64,000 bases of DNA from Vesta saturnalis (Eukaryota > Arthropoda > Insecta > Coleoptera > Lampyridae). The notes under the pieces were generated by a model. That model worked only from the letters and a program-made list of their open reading frames with translations. It searched no databases and was not told the DNA's origin. The translations under genes and the position numbers were made by a program. This document shows positions 1 through 11,805 of this stretch, piece by piece (position 1 is the first letter of the stretch; each line of letters starts with the position of its first letter). The stretch spans positions 248,001 to 312,000 of the forward strand of contig JARFJB010001946.1 of the NCBI GenBank assembly GCA_036346205.1, in the 5' to 3' direction.

Positions 1-1732
1 GTAGAATCTTATTAATTAAAAAAGAACTAAAAAGTTATTAGTTACTCCCTTCCATCTAACACTGTTCAGGAAAGTTTAAAAAATTTCATGCATTTGTAAA
101 TTCATATATCTAAATTAATAGAGATTAAAATGTCAAATTAATTATTATTTCTTTAAAAAGATGACATACAAAACTGTCAAATGTTTTACTTTGAAGAAAA
201 AATCATGAGTTAGTTAATTAGATGCCCACTCACCTAACTTGTACCAATTTGTAGAAAATATTGAAGTAGATCTACTTTAAATTTATATCAATTAGTTTAA
301 GTGCCATTCACCTGTCTGAATTTTAAATACTGATATTATCTAGGAAAATTGGCAAATGAATGGTGTGGTCAATTTTAGATTTGCATTAATGCATAAATAA
401 TACAAAAAAAACGTTGTGATTTGATGTTAGTTCAATTGGTAATTGACATATTCTAAATTGGCATTTTGCTTTATATGCTTCAGTAGATATATAGTGCACT
501 AACGGTATCGTACATTTACATAACACATTTTCCAAATCCTACACTTTTCCTGGTATAAAACAAAAATTTTATTACCATCAATACGTTATTGTTCCTGAAG
601 TAACTGTAAAGTAACTCGTAACCATCAATTAATTACTCTTGATAAATAATGTTTGTTTAAAATATAAAACCGCAAACTTAAAACTTTTTTTGCACATGAA
701 ATAAAACAGTGGAAAAGATTGAAGGACTGAAAGATATATGTATGTAAAAACTTGGTTAACGTGATAGACATTATTAAACCAAGTAACGTCATGTTCATCG
801 AAGTATGTTCTACCTTCAGATAGTTTATTGCCATTTTATATTTAATCTATTTAATTAATAGGATCCACGACCATTCTTTGGTCAAACTTTCTTGATTGGG
901 ATTATCTATGAGATTACACTTAAGACTATGTAAATGAGATATAGTATAAAATATAACTACCGTTATTTGGGAATGTACCTATAATCCAGGGATGTATTTT
1001 TTTGACATTCGAATTGCAAAAAGTGAGGTACATAGACGAGTTTACAATTCCTAACAAAACCATCAGTAATAATAGTGAGATGTTTGTATATAGTTAAGTC
1101 AAAAAACCTTATGTTGATCCTTGGACACGCGGAATTCACTCTTACAAGACTAATTACAATATATCTTCCGGATTATTGGTATACCAACTAAGAATAATAA
1201 ATATTAGGAAATAAGCTTAATGGCATAAGGTTGAATCAGATAATGGTATGGTAGAAAGCAATCAAATTACGTTTCGCAACATTTCTGTTCGTTAATGTTT
1301 ATGACTGATCAAGAAAAAAAAGGGGCATCATTATGCTAACAACTTGAACAGATCAATTAGTGTTAGTGATTCAAGATTGCGATGACCGATATATTAGCTA
1401 TTTTATCAAATCCCACAATAAAAAACACATTTATTCTAACAAGTTCTAATTTTTTTTTAATCAATTAAATGATTTTTTTTTCTGAATCGTTGTATAATAA
1501 ATTACTTTACGCCACAAAATTCGCAGAGATGTTTTACGTCTGTCTAGACAGAGAAATAAATTATTAGAGTAACGGTTGTTAGGTTCTTACTTTTCGTCGT
1601 GCTGTATTTGAAATTTTACGATTTCAAAAAAAAAATTGCCTCATCATTCTCTTTTCTCAAAAGCGGATTATTTTCTGCCACAATTGAATATAAGAAAAAT
1701 CTAAAGCTGTGTTAAGAGCGGCTTTCTGAGAT
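1..1732. other. AT-rich non-coding sequence
   Basis: I see no gene, exon or recognisable transposon. The stretch is very AT-rich with short A and T runs, and its few open frames are short and unlike any family I know. It lies downstream of the zinc-finger exon at 16035-16200 on the gene's strand, so it may be intron, 3' UTR or intergenic DNA. Confidence 0.5.
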
Positions 1733-2571
1733 ATATCAGAAACCGCTTATAGTACAGCTTGGGAAAAAAAAATATAATAAAACTGGCCTCGAGAAAAACC
1801 AGGAAATTATTTATGGAAATATAGAACCACCGCTAGAGGGCGTAACTGAAAATTAAAAATTAAAAAATAAATATTTTACAAATTTTGCCTAATTAAAAGG
1901 CATTGAAAGTACGATCATTATATTCTTCTAAAAATTCTGCGTATATTTGATTTCACAAGTTTTAGTCCATCTTTTCAGATAAGAGGTGGGGGAGAGTGGG
2001 AACCTTATTATGAAAAAATGCCTGTAACCCCAGTTCTGCTTAAATGATCTATTCAAACTTAGTCTTGTTGAAAACAACTCTTTTCCACCAATGTAAGAGT
2101 AATAATTTCGATACAACCTAGAAAGTAACATCCACGCTAGAAGGTGGTATTTATTTATTTTTTTAATCTAGTTTTCTTTGGAAAATATTAAATAGGAGTA
2201 TGCAGTTTTAATCGTGAATTACAAAAGTAGATCAAATTAGCAACAGAATGGCGAAAACCGCATGACGATATCTTTTTCCTATCTCGAGATATCTTAAGAA
2301 ATGTGTATATTTTAAGCAGTTTCATTTGAATATAGACTCCTTAAAATTTACTTTCCTTGTCCTATATATAATGAAATCAATTATAATTTCAATGTTACTG
2401 TTACTGTCTCGCGGAAGGAAGTTAAAGTGGAAATATATCAAAACAAGTAGTGGGCCATGAAAAAAAAAACAAACAGACGTGTCAAATTATTAAACATAAT
2501 AATTCGCTCATTTACGTTTCGTTGCGATTTATTCCTATTAAATTCGATATAAAATTTTCTTTAAAAGTTAA

Positions 2572-3313
2572 GTGTCTAAGATGATTCTTACAAACCAAGA
2601 CGCATTTGACATGATAGGCACGTATTTTGAATGCACGAGAAATACAATTGTTGCGGGTAGGGTGTATGCAATACAATATCCCCAAAGACTTCATCCCGAT
2701 AGTAGAGTTTTTCTTCGACTTATATATCGTTTAAGAACGACGGAAAATGTAAATCTTCCTGTTTATAGAAGACGCAGCAGGGTCGCTCAGAGGTAAAGAC
2801 AATAAATGTTTTGGCATATATGCAATTTAACCCCCATTTAAGTATCACAGCAATAGCTAGAGACTTGCGAATAAGGAGACCACAGGCAAATTCATTAGAT
2901 GTAAAATTAAAAGTAGAATAATCCACGCTGGATGGAAGAGGTTCAACATCAGGGTCGATGATCGGTACATGTATGGTGTGGTATCTTAGATAGCCAGATA
3001 ATTTTACCCTTTATTTTCGATAACTAAATTAACGGGGAACGCAACCTAAATTTTTTAAGGGGTGAATCGTCTCTTCTTCGAGAAGATACACCCCTAGCAA
3101 TTCGTAGGTCCATGTTACAGCACAATGGGTGTCCGGCGCATTTCTCCAGAGAACTTGTTTTTGCAACTAGGCCCACTACTCGAGACAACATGATCGACAT
3201 AATACGAAATGCCATTCAGAGTATTTGGAGAGCAGAAATTGAGACTGCTGTTCAATATTGACGCTTGCGTCGAAAATGATGGCCGAAAATTTGAACAATT
3301 AGGTCGTCACTAA
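2572..3313 (+). pseudogene. Mariner-superfamily transposase remnant (DUF4817 type), internally deleted
   Basis: The first 74 residues (from ATG 2572) match the DUF4817 helix-turn-helix found at the N terminus of many arthropod mariner-like transposases, with the hallmark 'YPQRLHPDSRVFLRLIYRL'. After a frameshift, a second HTH-like stretch reads 'NPHLSITAIARDLRI' near 2830-2875. The core up to the second catalytic Asp is missing. Near 3080-3140 the frame reads 'LREDTPLAIRRSM' then 'QHNGCPAHFSR', where families normally have QxDGxPxH, so the catalytic Asp is now Asn. The tail ends 'CVENDGRKFEQL' and a stop at 3311-3313, close to the family's usual C terminus. It has several frameshifts and stops and cannot be active. 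Confidence 0.75.
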
Positions 3314-3367
3314 TAAAATTGATTTTTTTGTTATATTTTATAGTGCTGTTTGTTTTCATATTTGTTT

Positions 3368-3372
<5 letters not shown>

Positions 3373-3411
<39 letters not shown>
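3373..3411. repeat. (TA)n microsatellite
   Basis: About 19 uninterrupted TA units sit just inside the right arm of the long inverted-repeat element. TA is the mariner target dinucleotide, but here the run lies within the element. Confidence 0.9.
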
Positions 3412-3415
<4 letters not shown>

Positions 3416-4195
3416 ATGTTTGTTTTTTCCATGACCCATTACTTGTTTTGATATATCTCTATTTTAACTTCCTCAACGCCGTTTCCGCGTGACAGTAACA
3501 GTAATATTGAAATCATAATTGATATCAATATTTATAGTACAAGGAAATTAATTTTTAAGGAGTTAAAAATTGTTAAAATTCGTTCAGTAAAACCCTAGTA
3601 ATCTATCTTCAAAGGAAAACTCTTAAAATTTACACATTTCTTAAGATAGGAAAACAATATCGCCATACGGTTTTTTCCACTCTGTTGCTAATTTGGTCTA
3701 CTTTTGTAATCCACCCTTAAAACTGCATACTCCTATTTAATATTTTCCAAAGAAAACTGGATTTAAAAAATAAATAAATACCACCCTCTAGCGTTCATGC
3801 TACTTACTAGGTTGTCGAAATTATTACTCTTACATTAGTGGAAAATAGCTGTTTTCAAGAAGACTAAGTTTGCAGAGATCGATTAAGCAGAACCGGAATT
3901 AGAGGCGTTTTTTGGTGATAAGGTTCCCACTCTCCTTCACGTTTTATTTGGAAAGATGGACTAATACTTGTGAAATCAAATATACGCAGAATTTTTAGAC
4001 GAATATAATGATCGTACTTTAATGCCTCTTAATTAGGCGAAATTTGTAAAATATTTATTTTTTAATTTTTAATTTTCAGTTACACCCTTTAGCGGAGGTC
4101 TTATAATTCTATAAATAATTTCTAGATTTTTCTCAAGGTCACGTTTGTTATAATTTTTTTCCGAAGCTGTACTATAAGCGGTTTCTGATATATGA

Positions 4196-7170
4196 CCGAG
4201 AGCCATCTTTATTGCGAGACCCGGTGCATGAGAATACAAGTTTTTTGTTATTTCTGCTCGGCAGATAAACAAACAGATAAAAGAATTTATTATTTTATGT
4301 TTCCCTGTGTAAAATTTTTGTAATAAATCGGGAGCGCGAACTAAAAAAATATACATATTTACACGTATTGTTCAATCTCTTCTTGAAGGTCTGCTCCGAG
4401 CATATCCAGGAATAGTGAAATTAAAAGGTCTGACCAAAAGTGAAAAGTGGTTGATAAACTACTTTTGTGTGCAACCGTCTGCAAAATGTCGTTTTGCACT
4501 ATACGCACCGGCCGTAAAATGCAATTTTGTGTTCGTTACCATGGACAACGGACGCAAAACAGATTCCTATCCGTTGCCATGGGCAGCGGACATAAAATAC
4601 CTTTCTGTCCGCTCAATTACTTTTAGCAGTGTAATCCATGACACTTTATACTGATTTTTCAGCAACTTTGTATACTAACAAATGTAGGTACATAACGTCA
4701 ATCTCTTTTACCGAATTCAGTGAATTATACTTAATTGCAAAATTCAATTTGATAATTAATGTTTTTTTGTTATTTGACGTATCTACATTGCTAGGTAAAT
4801 GTTATTCTGCCCCACATCGTAGCACAGTGATTGTGCACATAAATAACTTGAATTATTTATTATATTTATTTAACGCTTGCACACAACATTTTGTGTACGC
4901 CACGGACGCAAAATGTGTTTTGACAGCTTCAAGATTGTCGGACTCGGCCGCAAGCAGCCTCGCCCGCCAATTTTACTTTCAACCGCTAAAGTAGCGTTTT
5001 GCGTTCTTGGCATACAAATAACTATTAGCAAAATTTTTGTATTGAAAGTAAACACGACATGCTTGTGGACATAATCTATAAACACAAATTGAGCATTTTC
5101 GTTAGAATGGCAGAATTATCTTAGTCAGTGTACTTTGAACCTCTCGAACCCGGATGTCTGAAGTAAAATAGTTTAGTGTGCCCAAAACAAGTTTTTTGTA
5201 TTTTTAGGATCATGCTTGATATGGGAGTTGACGTTTTGTGGTAATATGTTTTGACGTTTATGAAGTGGTTGCGAAATTTGTATCTGAAGTAAGACAAGAT
5301 AACTATACTTTAAGCAAGGTTTTTAGAAACAAGTGCCAGTGTTCAAGAATTACTTACTATTCGTGGTTGTATCCAACTGAAGTTTATCAACAACTGAAAT
5401 GTAGTGTAGTTCATGAAAATTGAACATGTCAGAGTGTACATTTTTGGAAGCTTTAAGTTAAATTATGTTTTTGTTGCTATTTGAAGATGTTTGGGTTTTC
5501 ATTACAAGTTAAAATTTAGAACTCCATTTCCGTAAGGGTCATATACGTATCTTTGAGTTTAGCTACTTTAATAAATTTTTAGTCTTTTGTAAACTTACGA
5601 TTCATTTTCGCACGTGGGTATTCCCATTTCAGTGAAAAGAGATTTTAGATTAGTTTTGTGTAAATAATCGTTAGTCCTCGTTATTTTAAATATTGGTAAT
5701 TATCGTTAGTTGGAATTGAAAAATGACATATTGTAAAATTATTAAGTTATATTAAAAGAATTTTAAGCGGACAAAGTTTAGGTTGCATAATTTAGGGTCG
5801 CCTTTTCTAAATTATCAGTTGACGAAACAGGTAATGTTACTTGATGCCTTTCTCGAGTGAAGTTTAATCTTTTCCGACTTTTTTCCGAAATGATTTTCGT
5901 TTTTGGCGCATATGATAACTTAAAGTAACGAAGCTGTGTCATTGGTTAATTAGGATTTAAGGGAGATGATATGGAAGATGAACGAAACTGAAGGAGGTTG
6001 AAGTCAGTCTTGATAGGGACACTGTAGCGTCAAGGCTCGAGTTTTTCGCTTCGGTGCGCACACACGCAATGTTTCTTTGACGATGGTTAAACTACCGGAA
6101 AGGATTAAATGAAGTTTATCGTAGGAAATCTCTCCGTTACCCTTGATTGGGGATATTTTGTAACTTCGCTCACCCCGGGTTATGTTACCGTTTGTCGTTG
6201 TGGCGTGGTGACGTTATCGAGTCCTCGGAATGGTGTTGGGTATTTATTGATAGTATCAACCCTTACTCATCTGGATGTTTATCGCAATTGTATGAGGATT
6301 ATTGGTAATATAGTTCATGGTTATTTGATAGTGTCGTATGTACAGCCGGCCCATAATATAGGACAAATTTGTTGTGTATAGTCACACTTTATGTAAATAA
6401 AAGAAGCTGTAAGTCAAGTTAGTTTTGTGTTTCATTTGTGGTTCATTGCAGTGCCATTGTGAGAAAGAAAAGAAAGTATTATTTTGGTGCTGTGTGAAGG
6501 TTTTATTATATTTTTCTGAATTTACATTTGTTGGTGACTTTAATAAGATGTCTGTTTGTACTCACTTAGACGGATGAATAAGCCTTTTGTTTAAGTTTAT
6601 TTAAGTAACGTCTAGATATCTACTCAGCGGAAAAAGCCGTGTTCACTCGGTAATTAATTATTTCATATGGTGTTTATCTGCATTTTATTTTGATTTCGCT
6701 AGTTAAAATTACGTATTACCGTTTGTTAAATTTATGTGTTCAACGAAATTATTATTGTTCCGTTTTATTTTTGGTGTAATTTAAAGATCTAAGGTATATA
6801 AAGTAGGTAAATTTGGGTTATCTGAACTTCTAAATCAGTTTTATTAGAAATTTTACGATACAACATTATATTTAATGTGTTTCGGACAAGATACTGATTG
6901 TTTCATCTTAATGTGTAATCTTAACCTTTACTCAGAACGTTAATATTTTTACGTTTATTCAAAATTTAACTTTAGTTATTTTGGATTACATTAGAATTAT
7001 GGAGTGACTAATTTGTTTTGGTAAATTTGATGATTTACGCTACTTTACAGTGGCGATCTGGTTAATATAATTGAATTTGAAGATAAGTTTTAATAGATGT
7101 ACCGTGACGTAATCATAAATTAACCAGCTTGTTGACCGAACAATTGGCGTATTTGCATGCCAGTGATTGT
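4196..7170. other. Non-coding stretch, less AT-rich in places, no gene recognised
   Basis: About 3 kb without a supportable gene. Open frames such as 6109-6381 (90 codons) have no family resemblance and no splice or codon signal I trust. 4525-4600 holds two tandem palindromes (listed separately), and 4890-5010 repeats the same short 'cggacgcaaaa'/'cgttttgcg' words. Around 5990-6200 base composition is more balanced. An untranslated exon or an unknown repeat is possible. Confidence 0.4.
4525..4600. promoter_or_regulatory. Two tandem CCATGG-centred palindromes, X-box-like
   Basis: Bases 4525-4559 form a near-perfect palindrome centred on CCATGG, with TTTTGTGT/ACGCAAAA flanks. 44 bases further on, 4570-4590 repeats the design (TCCGTTGCCATGGGCAGCGG). 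The cores GTTACCATGGACAAC and GTTGCCATGGGCAGC resemble the RFX-type X-box (GTNRCC, short spacer, RGYAAC), each with small departures. Whether a protein binds here is unknown; a transposon-derived repeat is equally possible. Confidence 0.35.
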
Positions 7171-8676
7171 TTTGAGAGTATTCGCAAATTATTTTTGAAC
7201 CTATTCGGCCTTCACCTGCAATCCGTCGTCACTACCCCCGACGATCCATCGTTTGATAACGATTTCAAAGCTCAGCTCGAGCACAACCTTGAGACTTTCT
7301 AAATCCTAAACCAAAACCAGAGACCGCACGTACTAACCGACATCGACCCCTTCCTTAGCCCCATTAAGTCTGCTTCCACCATCATGTTGCCCAAACTTAG
7401 ATCCGATCCTTCCCAACCCTCATCCTATAGACCAATTTCCCTTTTAAGTTGTATGGGCAAATGTCTAGAGACCATCCTTTCCCGAAGACTAAGAGGACAT
7501 CTCGAAGCCAACGACATCCTACCAAACAGCCAATTCTGCTTTAGACCGAACCGATCCGGCCACGACCCCCTGGTAAAACTCTACACGGAATCCTCCAAAG
7601 CATTGAACCACGGTGACTGTTGTCTCGCAGTCTTCTTCGACATCAAACAAGCCTTTGACAAGGTATGGCACGCCGGACTAATACATAAACTACGACAGTT
7701 AGGCTTCCCGACCGCATTCGTCTGACTCCTTCTCTCATATCTGACAGGCAGATGTGTGAAGGTACGAGTAGGCTCCTCTACTTCCCCAACTTTTCATCTC
7801 ACTGTCGGAGTTCCGCAAGGATCGGCCCTGGCACCTATCCTATATACCATCTATGCATACGACATTCCCCAAAGTACCAACCGAACATAAAAGTATCTAC
7901 AATTTGCCGATGACACTGCTATCTGGGCGACCAGTAGGGGCAGTGACGGGGCAAACAAACTAATAACCCAGCAACTTACCCATTTCTCCAATTGGTGGAG
8001 ACTAACAATCAACCCAAACAAAACACAAACAATACTGTTTAGACATCCCAACTTATCCAACTTCGACAGACAAACCTCCAACAACATCAACTTGACCCTA
8101 CGCGGACGAAGACTACCACTACAAGACACAAAAGGTATCACGTTCTCCCGGACCCTACACTGGCAACCCGACGCTAGCGGCGCTCTTAATAAGATACGCA
8201 AGCGCGCATCACTATTGAAAATGCTGCGACAAAACGTCAGAGGTTGTCACCCCAAAACCCTACAACACACGTACAAAACTTACATTCGACCGATACTCAA
8301 TTACCGCGCTCCATTGTATGCAAGCCTAAAAACTAACCAATTCCAATCCATTGCCTCATGCGAAATGACAATATTACACTCCATACACAAACTACACTTC
8401 AGACATCCAAACGAACCAACCATACAACACGCCAACATTCAACCAATAACCGACACACTAATAACACTACAGACCAAATACACAAACCGCAGGACATACG
8501 GTGACACGATCCCAACCAAACAAATTCTACAAATCCCATTTTGCAACAAACCTAGACTGCCAAGAAAACCCAAATCCAAATTCAAACACCTCCCAGCACT
8601 TCTACTTCAACGAACAGATAACCTATCAGAGGAGTTCGAAGAGCTCCTGGACAATACTCCTTACATCCCTAGATAA
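7171..8676 (+). pseudogene. Jockey-like LINE reverse transcriptase, 5'-truncated
   Basis: A single frame runs 7180-8676 with only three stops (about 7300, 7723 and 7888). It begins in the linker between endonuclease and RT ('VVTTPDDPSFDNDF'), loses a segment in frame, then enters the RT: 'PSSYRPISLLSCMGKCLE', 'FDIKQAFDKVWH' (motif A), 'GVPQGSALAPILY' (motif B) and 'FADDTAIWA' (motif C with the catalytic DD). The C-terminal part after 8092 matches the post-RT domain ('YKTYIRPILNYRAPLY'). The AP endonuclease and ORF1 are absent, as expected of 5' truncation. The region is much more C- and A-rich on this strand than its surroundings. Active-site residues survive, but the stops make it dead. Confidence 0.85.
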
Positions 8677-9904
8677 AACCAATCATCGCGAGTGAACGAT
8701 GACGACCGCCACAACGAAAACGGACAATTCTATCCATCCAACAATACTACCCACTACACATCCAATATATCCAATATACACACTTATATGTACATGTATT
8801 ATATCCTTTTTTTTATTATTTTTTTTTGTATGTATGTAATATGATATGGATTGCTCTGTAATTGGCTGTAATTTATAAAATATGAAAACAAGGGTGTTCT
8901 GATTTGTCATCTTCAAGGCGGTTTAATAATATGTAATTGTATTAGGATTTAGATATATTCTTTACTAAACTCACTGAGGACGATAGCTGTAATTGTTATC
9001 GAGACGTATAGATTTATGTAAAATGTAAATATAAAAAAATATACCACTAAAAAACCAAAAAAAGCTAAGTATTTTAATTAGGTTTATAAGATAGTTTATA
9101 AGTTGAAACGTTTTTGTAAGTAATTTTATATTGCACAAATGATATATTAAAAATAATCTGATGTAGTTCTGAATAGTTTGTTAAATGGAATTTTTAAACT
9201 AATTTTTGCGTTGCATGTGGGTGTTTCATGTATTTTTCAGTTGCACGCTCCTACGCAATCAAGTTGTACCAACTAAAATATATTGTTCGTTTAGTGACTT
9301 CATCTATACCATCTGGATGATTTAGAAGATGTACACGAGTTTTTTACTTTATTGATTAATGAGTTAATTTGGCCGTCCCATCTCAAGTTACTGTCTATGA
9401 TTACGTCTGAATATTTTATTGCAAAAATTCTACGAATTCTCATATTACAAGAACAGTTGATATGATTGCAAGAAATGTGGAGATATTTATCGGATCGTTA
9501 GATGGCTGTAGGTTATCTAAATAACAGGTAAATATTCTAAAAGTGGTTTCCGCATAATTTAGCATTAGAATATTATTATGCAACCAATATTTGATACGAG
9601 CAGTGATCATAAGACGCGAAGCTCTTGCAATCACTTCAGATCGTGTCTTCGCCGACACAAAAAAGACGTTATCTTCGTATGAGATTATGCTCGATGACCG
9701 TAGCTTGATCCATAGCGAATCATTAATAAGTTAATCTACCATTATATAAGTTTCAAAATGTACTAATTTGGTTGTAAGAAGTTTAATATCAGTTAGACTT
9801 TACAAAAATTGAAATTAATACATTTATTTTTTAATAATATGGATTTTGTGAGAGACTATGCTACCCGCAATGAATTTCCTGTATGTACGTATATATATTT
9901 CTAT
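8677..9904. other. LINE 3' trailer and AT-rich spacer
   Basis: The first ~350 bases after the LINE stop, with T runs near 8810 and A-rich sequence near 9030-9065, may be the element's 3' untranslated tail. I could not fix its end. The remainder shows no gene or repeat I recognise. Confidence 0.4.
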
Positions 9905-10266
9905 TTAGGTTTCCACGAGTGTTATTATTTAGATTAAAAGCCATTTTTTCTTTCGGATACGCGTGTACCTAATTTGAAATCTGCTCTTAAATTCTACGTT
10001 TCGGTAGACTACTATTCTACCTTTATCAAGAATATAATATAATTACAATATTTAAATTGATTGACACTAGATGTCTCGTAACTTGATTTTTTAAATTATT
10101 ATGTTGTATGTCGTGTACTGCTGCGGGTCGTAGGTGCTGTGTATGTATTTTTGTCTTTTGGAGCATTGTCAGAGTTGTTGGGTGCATGTCGAGTTCGTGT
10201 TATAGGTTTAGTAGATGTAGTGTTATCGTTAGATGTCAAGTGGTTGTGTGCTGTTAATTATGATTG
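9905..10266 (-). repeat. Left inverted arm of the Penelope-like element
   Basis: This is the reverse complement of 11293-11648. Outer landmark 'TTTAGGTTTCCACGAGTG' starts at 9904, and the inner end is 'GTGTGCTGTTAATTATGATT'. The high identity suggests the two arms date from one insertion. Confidence 0.85.
9996..10030 (-). ncRNA. Second hammerhead-like core, left Penelope arm
   Basis: The minus strand reads the same CTTGATAAA, GGTAGA-loop-TCTACC, GAAACG series as 11524-11557. The stem is fully conserved between arms; the same caveats apply. Confidence 0.45.
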
Positions 10267-10285
10267 TTAATTCCAAGAGAAAAGT

Positions 10286-11290
10286 TTCGATGTGACCTCA
10301 TTATTTACAGAAGTTCCAGTAGAAAATACGATCCAAATTTTACAAAATCAACATTCTATCAATCCAGATATTTTAAAATTAATAAAGCACTGCATGAATT
10401 CAACATACTTCATGTACAAAAAGAGATTTCTACAAACAAATTAAAGGAGCTCCGATGGGTTCACCACTTTCTCCGGCTATAGCGAATATATTTATGGAAA
10501 ATTTCGAAAACAAGGCGATAGCATCGTTTCCCTTTAAACCCAAACGTTGGTTTCGCTATGTGGACGACACATTTGTTATATGTCCGCATGGATTAAAAAC
10601 TTTAGATAACTTTTGGCAACATCTCAAGAACATACACAAAGATATAAAACCAAGAATCGTTTATCATTTTTGGACATTTTAATTACAAAACTTGGAACCA
10701 AAATTAACTATACAGTTCATCGAAAGAAAACTCATACTAGTCGATATCTTCATGCAGAATCACACCACCACCCACACCAACTCAGTGGAATGGTAAAGTC
10801 ATTAACAATCAGATCCATTCGTTTGACGCACAATAGCTCAAGAACCCAAGAATAAAATAATCTAACTAACGTATTACTTCACAATGGATATCGTTTAGAA
10901 CTAATAAAGAAAAGTAAGAACAAAGTTATCAACAACAATTTAACATCGATGAACAAAATTGAAGAAAACCGCACATTACCATCCATGAATTGTTGAATAG
11001 TCCAAAAGACAAAGTTGAAGGTGAAGAACAAGCTATATATGAATTCCATGTAGAAACTGTCAACGTTCTTACGTTGGGCTAACTAGTAGAAGATTGGCAA
11101 CCCATTATCTCGACACTGGACATCATATCCACGTTAACCAAATAAAATGACTCGGTTTAGCGAACGGACTACAAGAAAAAATCATCAGAGAAGCGATTGA
11201 AATCGAAAAAAGACCTTCAGTTTTAAACAAAAGAGATAATGGATCTCGAATTTCACCAATTTGGAAACCAATCATTAAAAACATTACCCA
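10286..11290 (+). pseudogene. Penelope-type reverse transcriptase with GIY-YIG-like C terminus
   Basis: The reading frame shifts at least three times. In order: 'FDVTSLFTEVPVENT' (motif A) at 10286; 'MGSPLSPAIANIFMENFE' (motif B) at 10455; 'RYVDDTFVICPHG' (motif C) near 10555; 'LSFLDILITKLG' and 'THTSRYLHAESHHHPHQ', typical of the Penelope RT thumb, near 10660-10790. From 11070 the frame reads 'YVGLTSRRLATHYLDTGHH' and later 'REAIEIEKRP' and 'ISPIWKPIIK', matching the end of the GIY-YIG endonuclease domain of these elements. The endonuclease N terminus and the RT fingers are missing. The family copies RNA into DNA at nicked target sites; this copy is inactive. Confidence 0.85.
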
Positions 11291-11292
11291 AT

Positions 11293-11648
11293 CAAAATTA
11301 ACAGCACACAACCACTGACATCTAACGATAACACTACATCTACTAAACTTATAACACGAACTCGACATGCACTCAACAACTCTGACAATACTCGAAAAGA
11401 CAAAAATACATACACAGGACCTACGACCCGCAGAAGTACACGACATACAACATAATAATTTAAAAAATCAAGTTACGAGACATCTAGTGTCAATCAATTT
11501 AAATATTGTAATTATATTATATTCTTGATAAAGGTAGAATAGTAGTCTACCGAAACGTAGAATTTAAGAGCAGATTTCAAAGTATACGAGTATTCGTAAG
11601 ACAAAAATGTCTTTTAATCTAAATAATAACACTCGTGGAAACCTAAAC
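11293..11648 (+). repeat. Right inverted arm of the Penelope-like element
   Basis: This is the inverted partner of 9905-10266. It follows the RT/endonuclease remnant directly and ends at 'CGTGGAAACCTAAA'. A tRNA-like sequence abuts its outer end. Confidence 0.85.
11524..11557 (+). ncRNA. Hammerhead-ribozyme-like core in Penelope arm
   Basis: The order is CTTGATAAA, a helix-II-like hairpin (GGTAGA, 7-nt loop, TCTACC), then GAAACG. This is the CUGANGA / stem II / GAAA layout of hammerhead ribozymes, which are known from Penelope-like elements. The first box deviates at two positions from CUGANGA, and I could not pair stem III with a convincing UH cleavage site, so activity is doubtful. The same core is present in inverse orientation at 9996-10030. 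Confidence 0.45.
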
Positions 11649-11805
11649 CTAAAACATCTATTTTGGTAGAGTTGCTCTGTACCAACTGAGCTATCAAAGT
11701 GGCAGTTACATGCGATTTAAACCTAAACTGTATGTACTTTCTTATAGCCCTACTTTAGCAAAGTATATGTTGTAGGTTCACATCCGACTCAAAGTAATAC
11801 TTTAC
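11649..11805. other. tRNA-like sequences on both strands
   Basis: On the minus strand, from about 11702 downward, the sequence reads GCCACTTTGATAGCTCAGTT then GGTACAGAGC, a D-arm with an A-box-like word. On the plus strand, 11736-11800 has TACTTTC at one end, GTAGGTTCACATCC (T-arm/B-box-like) and a closing CAAAGTA that can pair with TACTTT. Neither is a complete, well-paired tRNA. They may be tRNA pseudogenes or the head of a SINE beside the Penelope element. Confidence 0.35.

Larger units (their letters stand above)
1733..4195 (+). mobile_element. DNA transposon with long (~740 bp) terminal inverted repeats, mariner-related
   Basis: Bases 1733-2474 and 3419-4195 are imperfect reverse complements. 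Landmarks pair in order: ATATCAGAAACCGCTTATAG near the outer end, the 'cgctagagggcgtaactg' block, 'cgcagaatttttaga', and 'ATATCAAAACAAGTA' at the inner end. The ~950-bp centre holds a collapsed DUF4817-type transposase reading frame and a TA microsatellite. A long-arm element around a deleted transposase is best read as a non-autonomous derivative. The exact termini and target duplication are not resolved. Divergence between the arms suggests an old insertion. Confidence 0.75.
9905..11648 (+). mobile_element. Penelope-like retroelement with inverted terminal arms
   Basis: Bases 9905-10266 and 11293-11648 are inverted copies of one ~360-bp sequence (few differences apart from a small indel zone at 9940-9970). 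Between them is a truncated Penelope-type RT followed by a GIY-YIG-like endonuclease tail. Penelope elements are known for repeats (PLTRs) in direct or inverted orientation and for 5' truncation, and this matches the inverted form. The RT starts at motif A right beside the left arm, so the N-terminal part has been lost at that junction. Both arms carry a hammerhead-like core. Confidence 0.85.

Noticed and set aside
6109..6381. 90-codon plus-strand open frame
   Set aside because: No recognisable domain, no supporting splice or promoter context, and length expected by chance in this composition.
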